A stretch of DNA of 64,000 nt. It comes from an uncultured Persicobacter sp. (GTDB lineage Bacteria > Bacteroidota > Bacteroidia > Cytophagales > Cyclobacteriaceae). Position numbers and translations under genes: made by a program. The stretch spans positions 231,488 through 295,487 of the forward strand of contig CANMKE010000004.1 in NCBI GenBank assembly GCA_947498325.1, given 5' to 3'. Positions 1-7,762 of the stretch are shown here, piece after piece; the first letter of the stretch is position 1; each line of letters starts with the position of its first letter. A model generated the notes under the pieces. That model worked only from the letters and a program-made list of their open reading frames with translations, did not search any database and had not been told where the DNA came from.

Positions 1-666
1 CGTACGATTCGTTTCCTTTGGGACGGAGAAGATGAGGCTTTCTACAATTTGATCGATACTTTAGGAGAAACGCCATTGCCAGATCCTATCATTGAAAAAA
101 GAAAAGTAGCTCCTGAGGACCGCGAGCGCTATCAGACCATCTATGCTAAAAACGTAGGGGCTGTCGCTGCACCAACAGCTGGTTTGCATTTCACGCCTCA
201 AATCATGAAACGCCTTGAGATCGTTGGCGTAGATATTGAGTCGATTACACTACACGTAGGATTAGGAACTTTCCGTCAGGTAGATGTAGAAGATTTGACC
301 AAGCACAAAATGGATTCGGAGAACTTCCGCGTAACACAGCAAACTGTTGAAGCCGTCAACCGTGCTTTGGATGCTAAAAAACGTGTTTGTTCTATCGGTA
401 CTACTTCTATGCGTGCCTTGGAGTCTTCGGTATCTGCAAGCAACCGCTTGAAAGTGAACGAAGGGTGGACTGATAAATTCATCTTCCCTCCTTACGATTT
501 CAAAATCTGTAACGCGTTAATTTCCAATTTCCACATGCCTGAATCAACCTTGTTGATGATGTCTGCGGCCTTTGGTGGTTATGAGTTTGTTATGGAAGCT
601 TATCAGGAAGCTATTAAAGAAAAATACCGTTTCTTCTCTTACGGAGATGCGATGTTGATTCTTTAA
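1..666 (+). CDS. queA: S-adenosylmethionine:tRNA ribosyltransferase-isomerase, 5' partial
   Basis: QueA transfers and isomerises the ribosyl group of SAM onto 7-aminomethyl-7-deazaguanine in tRNA, making epoxyqueuosine at the wobble position of GUN-anticodon tRNAs in the cytosol. The reading frame is open from base 1, so the gene begins before the window; about 221 C-terminal residues are present of a usual 340-350. The family block [10 protein letters not shown] lies at about residues 55-65 of the visible part, preceded by ERYQTIYAK, and the C-terminal [14 protein letters not shown] block is intact. A rho-independent terminator follows directly, so this is the last gene of its transcript. 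The TTG at base 49 is not a start, because the homologous frame continues upstream. Identification is secure. Confidence 0.96.
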   Translation, partial: RTIRFLWDGEDEAFYNLIDTLGETPLPDPIIEKRKVAPEDRERYQTIYAKNVGAVAAPTAGLHFTPQIMKRLEIVGVDIESITLHVGLGTFRQVDVEDLTKHKMDSENFRVTQQTVEAVNRALDAKKRVCSIGTTSMRALESSVSASNRLKVNEGWTDKFIFPPYDFKICNALISNFHMPESTLLMMSAAFGGYEFVMEAYQEAIKEKYRFFSYGDAMLIL

Positions 667-683
667 TCCAACATATTTAAAAG

Positions 684-716
684 AAACGGCAGTCGATTCG
701 GTTGCCGTTTTTTTTA
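684..716 (+). terminator. Rho-independent terminator after queA
   Basis: The stem AACGGCA / TGCCGTT (685-691 with 703-709) encloses an 11-base loop and runs into eight or more T. It lies 18 bases after the queA stop. Confidence 0.85.
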
Positions 717-832
717 TGTGTTTTTTATTTTTCTGGTTACAAACGAAAGCCATCGAATGTTTTTGTACCTGACGACGCGGGGCTGTCGCATCATTTTCAA
801 TTACTGATCAAATTTTATTCTCCCACTTATGT

Positions 833-927
833 ACCTTGGGTTAAAACCCGAAGCTATTACAAAATGCACCTTCGGCAAATGAGTCCTGAAAAGACTTTTT
901 GTAATAGACATGGCATTCATTCCATGG
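833..927 (-). repeat. REP-like dispersed repeat, copy A
   Basis: The minus strand of this block matches 49256-49349 almost without gaps, at roughly 85% identity judged by eye. Both copies carry three hairpins in the same order: CATGG...CCATG, AGTC-TTTTC-AGGACT, and a GGGTTTTAACCC palindrome that in one copy extends to CTTCGG/CCGAAG. Both lie between a gene end and the next gene. It resembles REP/RAYT-type non-autonomous repeats; no transposase gene is adjacent. Confidence 0.7.
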
Positions 928-1062
928 TAAAAATAGGCGTGAGTAAATTTTATTTAGTGTGATGAATTGCGAACATAGTTCTGCAACGTCCCTACAACCA
1001 TTAAAATTAAAATCAAAATCCTTTTAATCTCATTAATCTGTGGACAAAAAAATATCCTATAA

Positions 1063-1749
1063 ATGAGTAACAAACAAAAATATGCCGTGATTGTCGCTGG
1101 GGGCAGTGGCAGTCGCATGCAAAGCGATATCCCCAAGCAATTTTTACTGGTAGATCAACTGCCAATATTGATGCACACCATCAATGCTTTTTATGCTTAT
1201 TCCAGCGAAATCAATATTATTGTGGTATTGCCTTCGGTAGAAATTCCTTATTGGAACGAGCTCTGCACGAAACATCGGTTCGATAAAAAAGTAACCGTCA
1301 CTGCTGGCGGTGCATCGCGCTTTCAGTCGGTAAAAAATGGGCTTAGCATCATTAAAGATTCAGGGCTGGTTGCAATCCACGACGGTGTCAGGCCCTTCGT
1401 AAGCACGGCCGTTATTCAGCAGAGTTTCGCTGTGGCTGAACAAAAGGGCAATGCCGTGGTCGCTGTTCCAATGAAGGATTCCCTACGACAGATAAACCAA
1501 GACGACACCAACAATAGCGTTGACCGTGCGGCCTTCAGGATTATTCAAACGCCGCAGACTTTTCAGACGGAATTATTGATCGGCGCTTACGACACCCCCG
1601 AACTGACCACCTTCACCGATGACGCCAGCGTGATCGAACATGCAGGTCATGCCATCCACCTGATCGATGGAACATATGAAAATATCAAGATCACCACGCC
1701 AGAAGATTTACCGATTGCAGAGGTGCTTCTGAAGCGAAAAAACGGATAA
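1063..1749 (+). CDS. ispD: 2-C-methyl-D-erythritol 4-phosphate cytidylyltransferase (IspD)
   Basis: IspD joins CTP to methylerythritol 4-phosphate, the third step of the MEP isoprenoid pathway, in the cytosol. The protein has the expected length of 228 residues. The nucleotide-binding loop GGSGSRM is at residues 13-19, followed by PKQF (24-27). The central AIHDGVRPF block and the TDDASVIE block near residue 188 are also present, and these are the family's CTP- and substrate-binding segments. The first ATG after the stop codons is used; no Shine-Dalgarno is seen. The gene stands alone between the queA terminator and a convergent DUF2795 gene, with which it shares a bidirectional terminator. 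Another MEP gene, dxr, lies at 32.8 kb in this window. Confidence 0.95.
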   Translation: MSNKQKYAVIVAGGSGSRMQSDIPKQFLLVDQLPILMHTINAFYAYSSEINIIVVLPSVEIPYWNELCTKHRFDKKVTVTAGGASRFQSVKNGLSIIKDSGLVAIHDGVRPFVSTAVIQQSFAVAEQKGNAVVAVPMKDSLRQINQDDTNNSVDRAAFRIIQTPQTFQTELLIGAYDTPELTTFTDDASVIEHAGHAIHLIDGTYENIKITTPEDLPIAEVLLKRKNG

Positions 1750-1750
1750 A

Positions 1751-1784
1751 AAAAAAGACTGATGCTTATCATCAGTCTTTCTTA
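1751..1784. terminator. Bidirectional terminator between ispD and DUF2795
   Basis: AAAGACTGATG (1754-1764) pairs perfectly with CATCAGTCTTT (1770-1780) around a 5-base loop. There are A tracts on the left and T on the right, so it can serve both converging genes. Confidence 0.8.
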
Positions 1785-1792
1785 TTTCAAAC

Positions 1793-2014
1793 CTAATATT
1801 CATCTTCATTAAAGAAGAAGTCATCCTTAGTCGGATAATCGGGCCAAATTTCTTCAATACTCTCGTATGGTTCGCCATCATCCTCCAATTCTTGCAAATT
1901 TTCCGATAATTCCAATGGTGCTCCAGAGCGGCTACAGAAGTCAATTAGTTCTTCTTTAGTGGCTGGCCATGGTGCATCTTCCAAATACGATGCTAATTCG
2001 AGCGTCCAGTACAT
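1793..2014 (-). CDS. DUF2795 domain-containing small acidic protein
   Basis: This 73-residue cytosolic protein begins MYWTLELASYL and ends with an acidic tail (FFFNEDEY). It matches a short family annotated as DUF2795 that is strongly conserved across Bacteroidota; its function is unknown to me. The ELIDFCSRSGAPLE segment followed by a Leu/Glu/Asp-rich helix is typical. It is one of the few genes here with a textbook Shine-Dalgarno: AGGAGG six bases before the ATG on the minus strand (2021-2026), which fixes the start. It converges on ispD and shares its terminator. Nothing nearby points to a partner. Confidence 0.85.
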   Translation of the reverse strand: MYWTLELASYLEDAPWPATKEELIDFCSRSGAPLELSENLQELEDDGEPYESIEEIWPDYPTKDDFFFNEDEY

Positions 2015-2020
2015 TATATA

Positions 2021-2026
2021 CCTCCT
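2021..2026 (-). promoter_or_regulatory. Strong Shine-Dalgarno (AGGAGG) of the DUF2795 gene
   Basis: The minus strand reads AGGAGG, then six bases, then ATG. This is unusual here, since most genes of the window lack any Shine-Dalgarno, as is usual in Bacteroidota. Confidence 0.7.
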
Positions 2027-2170
2027 TTTTATTAATCTTAAAAATACTTTGCTAATTCCGTTTACTTAGTTAGACTGCATCACTATTAACAGGTTTCACT
2101 AAGCCTCGCAAAAATAGCAAAAATAATAAGTGAACAAAGCAAAGCAACTATAATTTATTTCAACAAAGCA

Positions 2171-3052
2171 ATGAATGAATATCCTTTTTCCAAGATTTTG
2201 AAAACTTTCTATACTTTTTGTCTGACTTTGTCATTTATGATATGCCTATCTGTTCAAAGTTTTGCGCAATATAAATGTTCAGCCCAAGACAGCCTGATCT
2301 TCAATAAGCTCATGCAAAAGGCTGAAAAACTACAATGGAAACAGTTTTCGATCGGAAAAATCATCACCCTGACAGGTGAGCAATTCATTCAGACCCCCTA
2401 CGTTGCCAACACCCTGAACCAGTCTGATCAGGAGTCCGATTTGATCATCAACCTGACGGGTTTAGATTGCACGACCTATGTGGAACAAGTGCTCGCCATG
2501 GCACAATGCATTAAAAATAACCAAACCCACTTCGGGGATTTCACAAAAGCCCTGACCAGTATTCGTTACCGAGATGGGAAACAGCAGGGTTATTTATCCC
2601 GACTCCATTATTTTACCGACTGGATTTATGACCACCAAAAACGGGGAATGATTGAAGATATCACGCCTCAGCTTGATGGCCTACAAATGGATAAAAACAT
2701 TAATTTCATGAGCACGCACCGCAAGAGTTACGCGCCTTTGGCGGATGCCGAAATATTCAAGGGTATTCAGGAAATTGAACGACAGATCAATCAACGCCAA
2801 CAATGTTATTTACCTAAAACTGAAATCCCCAAACATCAGGTGCAGATTCAGGATGGCGACCTAATCACGCTCGTAACGACGATCAAAGGGCTCGATGTTT
2901 CCCATGTCGGTTTTGCCCATTGGGTGGGTAATGAACTCCACTTCATGCATGCCTCCAGCAAACACGGCGTAATGATCACCTCCGTTCCACTGGTGGATTA
3001 CCTGATGAAATTCAAATCCAACAAGGGAATTATTGTGCTTCGGGCATTGTAA
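2171..3052 (+). CDS. Secreted DUF1460 protein, NlpC/P60-like cell-wall amidase candidate
   Basis: The 293-residue protein starts with a signal peptide (hydrophobic stretch about 12-30, likely cleavage after FAQ at 33), so it should act in the periplasm. It matches DUF1460, a family with an N-acetylmuramoyl-L-alanine amidase-like / NlpC-P60-like fold. The likely catalytic Cys is Cys100 in LDCTTYVEQ, and His245 in SHVGFAHW is a candidate His; a second block FMHASSKHG sits near 258-266. It ends 3 bases from the convergent AmpG-like gene, next to a murQ operon, which fits a role in trimming peptidoglycan fragments. The family assignment is firm; the exact bond cut is inferred. Confidence 0.82.
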   Translation: MNEYPFSKILKTFYTFCLTLSFMICLSVQSFAQYKCSAQDSLIFNKLMQKAEKLQWKQFSIGKIITLTGEQFIQTPYVANTLNQSDQESDLIINLTGLDCTTYVEQVLAMAQCIKNNQTHFGDFTKALTSIRYRDGKQQGYLSRLHYFTDWIYDHQKRGMIEDITPQLDGLQMDKNINFMSTHRKSYAPLADAEIFKGIQEIERQINQRQQCYLPKTEIPKHQVQIQDGDLITLVTTIKGLDVSHVGFAHWVGNELHFMHASSKHGVMITSVPLVDYLMKFKSNKGIIVLRAL

Positions 3053-3055
3053 ACC

Positions 3056-4333
3056 TCAGCCCTTGACCTTTCGGCCAAAATCCGCAGGAATACCTAAAAA
3101 TGGCACCAGCAAAATCGCTGGAATACCACAAAGAAACACATAAACAAAGAATCCTGTGTAACCTATTTCTGTCTGTACCCAACCGCTTAACATCGAGGGC
3201 AACATGACGCCGAGTGCCATAAAGCCTGTACAAAGTGCGTAATGACTTGCCTTCATGGCACCATCAGCAATATAAATCATGTACATCATCAGGGCCGAGA
3301 AACCAAAACCATAACCAAACTGCTCAACAATCACGGTAATGCTGACCCAGAATGCTTGTGGCGGCTGAAAGTGCGCAAGCAGTGCGTAACCGAGATTCGG
3401 AATATTCAGCAACAGGCACATCCATAAAATCCAGCGTTTGAGTCCAGATTTGGAGATTAAATAGCCCCCAATAAAACCACCCGCAAGCAGGGAAAGCACC
3501 CCGTAAGTCCCGTAAATTATCCCTTGGGCTTCATTCGACAAGCCCAGCCCTCCTTTTGCCACAGGGTCCAGCATAAACGGGGCAACCATCTTCACCAGTT
3601 GTGCTTCGCCAAGTCGGAACAACAGAATAAAAGCCAAGGCAACGCCAATCCTCTTTTTGAGAAAAAAGGACAGAAAAGTAACCATGAAACCATTCCCTTC
3701 TTCCGTACCAACCGCGCGGTCAGTTAATGGCTTTGGGCAGATAAAGTAATGGTAAACACCCATCAATATCAAAATCAGCCCTACAAGCGAGAAGGTTACC
3801 ATCCATACTTTGGCATAATCGGCTGTCCAGTGACTTGCAAGGTATCCCGTAAAAAACACCAGCGGCCCCTGCATCAGCAACATACCTACACGATAAAAAA
3901 TAGAGCGCACCCCCACAAAATAAGACTGATCGTCCTCCGTTAGCCCCACCATATAAAAGCCATCTGCGGCAATATCATGGGTTGCTGAAGTAAACGCCAG
4001 CAACAGTAAAATAGCCATGGAAGCCTGAAAGAAGAACGGTAAAGGCAATACAAAGCCCAGACCAGCCATCAGTACCCCCATCAGCAACTGTGCGGTTACC
4101 ATCCAGTAACGCTTGGTTTTAAACCAGTCGACCACAGGACTCCAAAGCGGTTTTATAACCCAGGGCAAATTCAGCAAACTGGTATAGGCGGCAATTTTCA
4201 CATTGCTCAAGCCCAGGTTTTTATACATCACCACCGATACGCTCATCACGAGCATATAAGGCAGGGCTTGCGTCAGGTACAGTGAAGGCACCCAGGCCCA
4301 TGGCGAGGTTTTATCGGTTTTCAATCGAAACAT
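3056..4333 (-). CDS. AmpG-like MFS transporter (muropeptide or amino-sugar permease)
   Basis: This is a 425-residue inner-membrane protein with about 12 hydrophobic segments, an MFS carrier of the AmpG type. The block SATHDIAADGFYM near residue 117 resembles the SATQDIAVD signature of AmpG, and the N-terminal LPYMLVMSVSVVMYKNLGL region is typical of the Bacteroidota members. AmpG proteins import GlcNAc-anhydroMurNAc peptides. Here the gene is the last of an operon kinase-murQ-transporter (64 bases after murQ), so the cargo could be muropeptide or free MurNAc. It converges on the DUF1460 gene with only 3 bases between stops and no visible terminator. Confidence 0.85.
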   Translation of the reverse strand: MFRLKTDKTSPWAWVPSLYLTQALPYMLVMSVSVVMYKNLGLSNVKIAAYTSLLNLPWVIKPLWSPVVDWFKTKRYWMVTAQLLMGVLMAGLGFVLPLPFFFQASMAILLLLAFTSATHDIAADGFYMVGLTEDDQSYFVGVRSIFYRVGMLLMQGPLVFFTGYLASHWTADYAKVWMVTFSLVGLILILMGVYHYFICPKPLTDRAVGTEEGNGFMVTFLSFFLKKRIGVALAFILLFRLGEAQLVKMVAPFMLDPVAKGGLGLSNEAQGIIYGTYGVLSLLAGGFIGGYLISKSGLKRWILWMCLLLNIPNLGYALLAHFQPPQAFWVSITVIVEQFGYGFGFSALMMYMIYIADGAMKASHYALCTGFMALGVMLPSMLSGWVQTEIGYTGFFVYVFLCGIPAILLVPFLGIPADFGRKVKG

Positions 4334-4397
4334 CTACTCAGTAAAAAAATGAATAACTTGGATTACAGCTCATGGCCCGCGCACCGCAAAAAGCGGA

Positions 4398-5207
4398 TTA
4401 TTTTTGCGCTTCGAAATGATGAGCAACAGCCTTGCGGACACTCCCCTCACGCAGCAAAAGTGCCTCTGCCTGAGAGTAAGGCAAACCCGTAGCCTCAACG
4501 ATCATCTTGGCCCCACGGTCCACCAGCTTTTCATTGGTCAGTTGCATATCCACCATGCGGTTACCTTTCACCTTTCCCATGCGAATCATGCAGGCCGTTG
4601 AGATCATATTCAATACCAACTTCTGCGCCGTCCCCGCTTTCATACGGGTACTTCCAGTGACAAATTCAGGCCCTACAACTGCCTCAATGGCAATATCAGC
4701 CGCCTCACTCAGCTTCGAACCTGCGTTACAGGTAATCCCTGCGGTAAGCAATCCATGCGCCTTGGCTTGCGCCAGACCACCCAGCACATAAGGCGTACGC
4801 CCCGAAGCGGCAATCCCCACGAGTACATCGTTGGCATTGATCTCGTAAGCTTTCAAATCTTCCCACGCCTGTGTTTCATTGTCCTCCGCAGCCTCCACCG
4901 CCTTACGGATAGCGCGGTCACCGCCAGCAATCAAGCCAATCACCACACCTTCCACGCCATAGGTCGGAGGAATTTCAGAAGCATCCAGCACGCCAAGGCG
5001 TCCGCTTGTTCCCGCTCCGATATAAAACAGACGTCCACCATTTTTCATGCGCTTCACTGTTTGTTCCACCAGCTGCTCAATGGCAGGAATGGCTTTGGCA
5101 ACCGCCTGATGAACTTTGGCGTCCTCTTTATTCATATTCACCAAAATCTCCTGCGCCGTCATTTGATCTAAATTCTGGTAGTTTGATGATGCTTCCGTTG
5201 TACTCAT
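4398..5207 (-). CDS. murQ: N-acetylmuramic acid 6-phosphate etherase (MurQ)
   Basis: MurQ cleaves the lactyl ether of MurNAc 6-phosphate, giving GlcNAc 6-phosphate and D-lactate, in cytosolic cell-wall recycling. The 269-residue protein contains one SIS (sugar isomerase) domain. The sugar-phosphate loop IGAGTSGRLGVLDASEIPP spans about residues 63-81 with the expected catalytic Glu78, and a second acidic block AVEAAEDN (103-110) holds the other candidate Glu. GSTRMKAGTAQK near residue 180 is the usual phosphate-binding helix. The protein is slightly shorter than E. coli MurQ (about 298). It sits between a BadF-type kinase gene (75 bases upstream) and the AmpG-like gene (64 bases downstream), all on the minus strand. 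Confidence 0.95.
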   Translation of the reverse strand: MSTTEASSNYQNLDQMTAQEILVNMNKEDAKVHQAVAKAIPAIEQLVEQTVKRMKNGGRLFYIGAGTSGRLGVLDASEIPPTYGVEGVVIGLIAGGDRAIRKAVEAAEDNETQAWEDLKAYEINANDVLVGIAASGRTPYVLGGLAQAKAHGLLTAGITCNAGSKLSEAADIAIEAVVGPEFVTGSTRMKAGTAQKLVLNMISTACMIRMGKVKGNRMVDMQLTNEKLVDRGAKMIVEATGLPYSQAEALLLREGSVRKAVAHHFEAQK

Positions 5208-5282
5208 ATTATATTTTAATTGATGCTAATACCTGATTTTTTCACCTGAAGGTCCCTAAAAGTATTCCGCCTACTTTAGCGA

Positions 5283-6131
5283 TCAGGAACTCGTTTTATG
5301 ATATTCCACCAGCCCGTTGATCGGTGCCTGTGTTACCTTGCCAAGGTGCAATTGATGCTCAGAAAGTACCTCCTGAAGTTGATCCTGAAAATGGTAAGCC
5401 ACACTGCCCACAAAACGCACTTCAGCAGGATAAACCGTCACCATCGGCTTCAGGTACTCCGCCACATAAGCGGACAATTGCCCTGTTACGAGTTGCGAGA
5501 TTTCTGGGGCCTCGATATGTAATTTCAGGAAGGGGGTAAACTGAGCCATGAACCGCTGCTGAAATTTACTTTGGTACAGTAAAGGCACCAAATCGGCCAC
5601 TGGCCAAGGGGAAAACCGATCAAAATCTTCCAATAAATTCGAGGATAGTTTCCGCCTTAACACCCGCTCCAGGAGCGCTTGCCCCAATCGGGCACCACTG
5701 CCTTCATCGGACAACAGCCAACCCAGCGAAGTGGCTTTTTCCTGCAACTGCCCCTGCGCATAGTAGGCCGCGTGGGCGCCTGTCCCGAGTATGCCCACCA
5801 AGCCATTACCTGCTCCCCAGACTGATCGCGCTGCGCCCAGAAGATCATTCTCTATCGTGATACGGGCAGCAGTAAAATAAGTGGAAAGTGCTGTATGTAT
5901 GGCTATTCTCCCCGCCTCCGTTCCACAGCCTGCGCCATAAAAGTAAATTTCTTTCACTGATTTTTTGGGCACTGGCCAGGAAGTCTGATGCAGCAACGCA
6001 CGCAGTTCCTCTGTTCCGCGCAGCAGCGGATTCATGCCTGCAGTGGTAACCTGCTCCCCGAAGGTTTCATTCTCAAAAGCCCAGACGGCCTTCGTCCCTC
6101 CGCTATCGACGATCAATGTGGTTTGTTCCAT
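5283..6131 (-). CDS. BadF/BadG/BcrA-type amino-sugar kinase (MurNAc or GlcNAc kinase candidate)
   Basis: This 282-residue ASKHA-fold kinase has the phosphate-1 loop DSGGTK at residues 9-14, the ENDLLGAARSVWG segment, the phosphate-2 motif ILGTGAHA and GWLLSDEGSGARLG. These are the hallmarks of the eukaryotic-type N-acetylglucosamine kinase / BadF family. As first gene of the operon with murQ and an AmpG-like carrier, its likely substrate is MurNAc, giving MurNAc 6-phosphate for MurQ, as in the MurT-MurK-MurQ cluster known from Tannerella forsythia. GlcNAc is the alternative. No signal peptide is present, so it is cytosolic. The fold is certain; the sugar specificity is inferred from context. 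Confidence 0.85.
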   Translation of the reverse strand: MEQTTLIVDSGGTKAVWAFENETFGEQVTTAGMNPLLRGTEELRALLHQTSWPVPKKSVKEIYFYGAGCGTEAGRIAIHTALSTYFTAARITIENDLLGAARSVWGAGNGLVGILGTGAHAAYYAQGQLQEKATSLGWLLSDEGSGARLGQALLERVLRRKLSSNLLEDFDRFSPWPVADLVPLLYQSKFQQRFMAQFTPFLKLHIEAPEISQLVTGQLSAYVAEYLKPMVTVYPAEVRFVGSVAYHFQDQLQEVLSEHQLHLGKVTQAPINGLVEYHKTSS

Positions 6132-6242
6132 GGTGATATTTTCGCTTACCTGTGCTGCTCGACCACATACTCGATGGCGACAAAATTGATCGACATCCTT
6201 TTCCTGCGGCCACCAGCCTGCTGTAAGTTAATTATTTTAAAA

Positions 6243-6276
6243 CAAAAAAAATCCCACGCTCGAAAAACGTGGGATT
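6243..6276 (-). terminator. Terminator of the DUF349 gene
   Basis: On the minus strand ATCCCACG pairs with CGTGGGAT (6251-6258 with 6268-6275) and is followed by a T run. It lies about 20 bases past the DUF349 stop. Confidence 0.85.
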
Positions 6277-6298
6277 TGATCATATCTGTAAGGGCGAA

Positions 6299-7552
6299 TT
6301 ACTCTGCTGCTTTCAATTCAGCATTCAATTGCGCCAACAATTGCTTTTTCACTTCTACTTTACGGGCTTTAAGGTCCGTTTTGTTGTCTACCAATTTACC
6401 AAAAGCAGCGCCAAATTTTTCGGCATTCTCCTGATAAAGGGTCAACTCGTGCTGATCGCGGTTATACAACTCACGCAACATACGAATCAATGACTTCAGT
6501 TGCTCAGCAGCCGTTTTTTCGCTAAACCCACGCACTTTCTGCGAAGTCAAACGATACAAGAAGGCACGCTCAGAAACCATGTCGCAAGCGGCAAAGAAAC
6601 GATCGTTCAACTCCTTAGACTGACCCTTAGGCAAGCGGCCAGCGCTTTTCCAGGCATCCTGAAGGTTACGCACCTCTTTTGCAGCATCCTGATCTCCACG
6701 TCCAACCAAAGCTTCGGCTTTTTCCACCAATGCTTGTTTTTCCTCCGCTGCGGCACCTTTCTTCTGCTCTCTGCGGCTTTTACGCAATGGCTCCAACTTC
6801 GCATATACAGCATCCGTTTCAGCCTTGAAGCGTGTCCAGAGTTCATTACGAACTTTTACAGGAACAACAGGCAACTGTTTCCAGTCAGGGATTAAAGTCA
6901 TGAACGCTTTATCCACCTGCTCAAGATCTTCCTCTTCGAGGAGTCCATGGGCTTTGGCGATCAAGGCTTCATACCCTTTGGTTTTTTCTTCAAGTTCTTT
7001 CTTACGGGACTCGAAAAAAGCATTTCTCTTCTCAAAAAATTCATTCAAGATTGTCTCCATGCGTCCTTCAACCTCCTGACGGTGTTCATCAGCTACAGCT
7101 CCTGTTTTCAACCATCGCTGTTTCAGGTCTTTGAACTTCTCTCCAGCATCACGCAGGTCTTCCATTTCACGGATCACCTCCGCTTCCGCAAGCAGAGCAG
7201 TCTTGATTTCCAGGTTTTTGGCACGGTTACGGTCAATCAGGTCGCGAATCAACACCTCGTAGCGGTCGAGCGTTTCGAATAACGGCTCGTAATCCCCTAA
7301 GGCATCAAATTCCGACAATTGCTTACGCAAGTGCACTAATTTCATTAAAAATGACCCCTTGTTGGTGGCCTCCTCGATAGTTTTAGCGAGGACTTCTACT
7401 TTTTGTTTTGCGAGTTCAAAGCGGTCTTCGAAATATTTGATCGAAGCAGCTTCATCTTCTTTTACGTCTCCGATTTCACGCTCAGGAAACTCTAAAAATC
7501 CGTTGCGAAAAATTTTCCCGTCTTTGATGTACCCGTACTTGTTCGGTTCCAA
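6299..7552 (-). CDS. DUF349 domain-containing coiled-coil protein
   Basis: This is a 417-residue, highly charged, helical cytosolic protein of the DUF349 family. Repeated segments of the type LKDLKQRWLKTGAV...E (about residues 140-160) and LQDAWKSAGRLPKGQSKELNDRF (about 300-330) are the DUF349 units; long Lys/Glu-rich helices separate them. The function is not established. No ATG is available at the N-terminus: the conserved region NKYGYIKDGKIFRNG is preceded by a TTG at 7552, and the frame closes with a stop about 40 bases further upstream. The TTG is therefore chosen. A TAGTTTTG box (7607-7614) upstream agrees with this. It diverges from ettA. Confidence 0.8.
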   Translation of the reverse strand: MEPNKYGYIKDGKIFRNGFLEFPEREIGDVKEDEAASIKYFEDRFELAKQKVEVLAKTIEEATNKGSFLMKLVHLRKQLSEFDALGDYEPLFETLDRYEVLIRDLIDRNRAKNLEIKTALLAEAEVIREMEDLRDAGEKFKDLKQRWLKTGAVADEHRQEVEGRMETILNEFFEKRNAFFESRKKELEEKTKGYEALIAKAHGLLEEEDLEQVDKAFMTLIPDWKQLPVVPVKVRNELWTRFKAETDAVYAKLEPLRKSRREQKKGAAAEEKQALVEKAEALVGRGDQDAAKEVRNLQDAWKSAGRLPKGQSKELNDRFFAACDMVSERAFLYRLTSQKVRGFSEKTAAEQLKSLIRMLRELYNRDQHELTLYQENAEKFGAAFGKLVDNKTDLKARKVEVKKQLLAQLNAELKAAE

Positions 7553-7606
7553 TGCTTTGTGGATTAAGTTATCGATAGATAAGTACGTCGTTTAAATTGA
7601 CTGATG

Positions 7607-7614
7607 CAAAACTA
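7607..7614 (-). promoter_or_regulatory. Candidate -7 box for the DUF349 gene
   Basis: The minus strand reads TAGTTTTG, matching the Bacteroidota -7 consensus TAnnTTTG. It would give a leader of about 45 bases to the TTG start. No clear TTTG -33 box is seen. Confidence 0.35.
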
Positions 7615-7762
7615 ATTAATTAGAGTAAAAGAAACATGGTTAAGGGTAAAAATTAGCATATTTGCATGTGGGAAAAGTGAAAATTTCCCAAAAAGCGGTC
7701 AACATTCACCGCATATAGAGTATTTTAGTAAGAAAATAAACGCCAAACTATCTGATAATACA

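Larger units (their letters stand above)
667..1062. other. Intergenic region queA-ispD
   Basis: This 396-base gap holds the queA terminator (684-716) and a 95-bp hairpin-rich dispersed repeat (833-927). The rest is AT-rich and no promoter box of the TAnnTTTG type was recognised before ispD. A small ORF through the repeat is an artefact of the palindromes. Confidence 0.7.

Noticed and set aside
702..962. An 86-codon plus-strand frame whose peptide (…SYYKMHL…SPEKTF…NRHGI…) resembles one encoded on the minus strand at 49191-49373.
   Set aside because: The likeness comes from the hairpin repeat, which both frames cross. The differences are not biased to synonymous sites and palindromes explain the conservation, so I regard it as non-coding.
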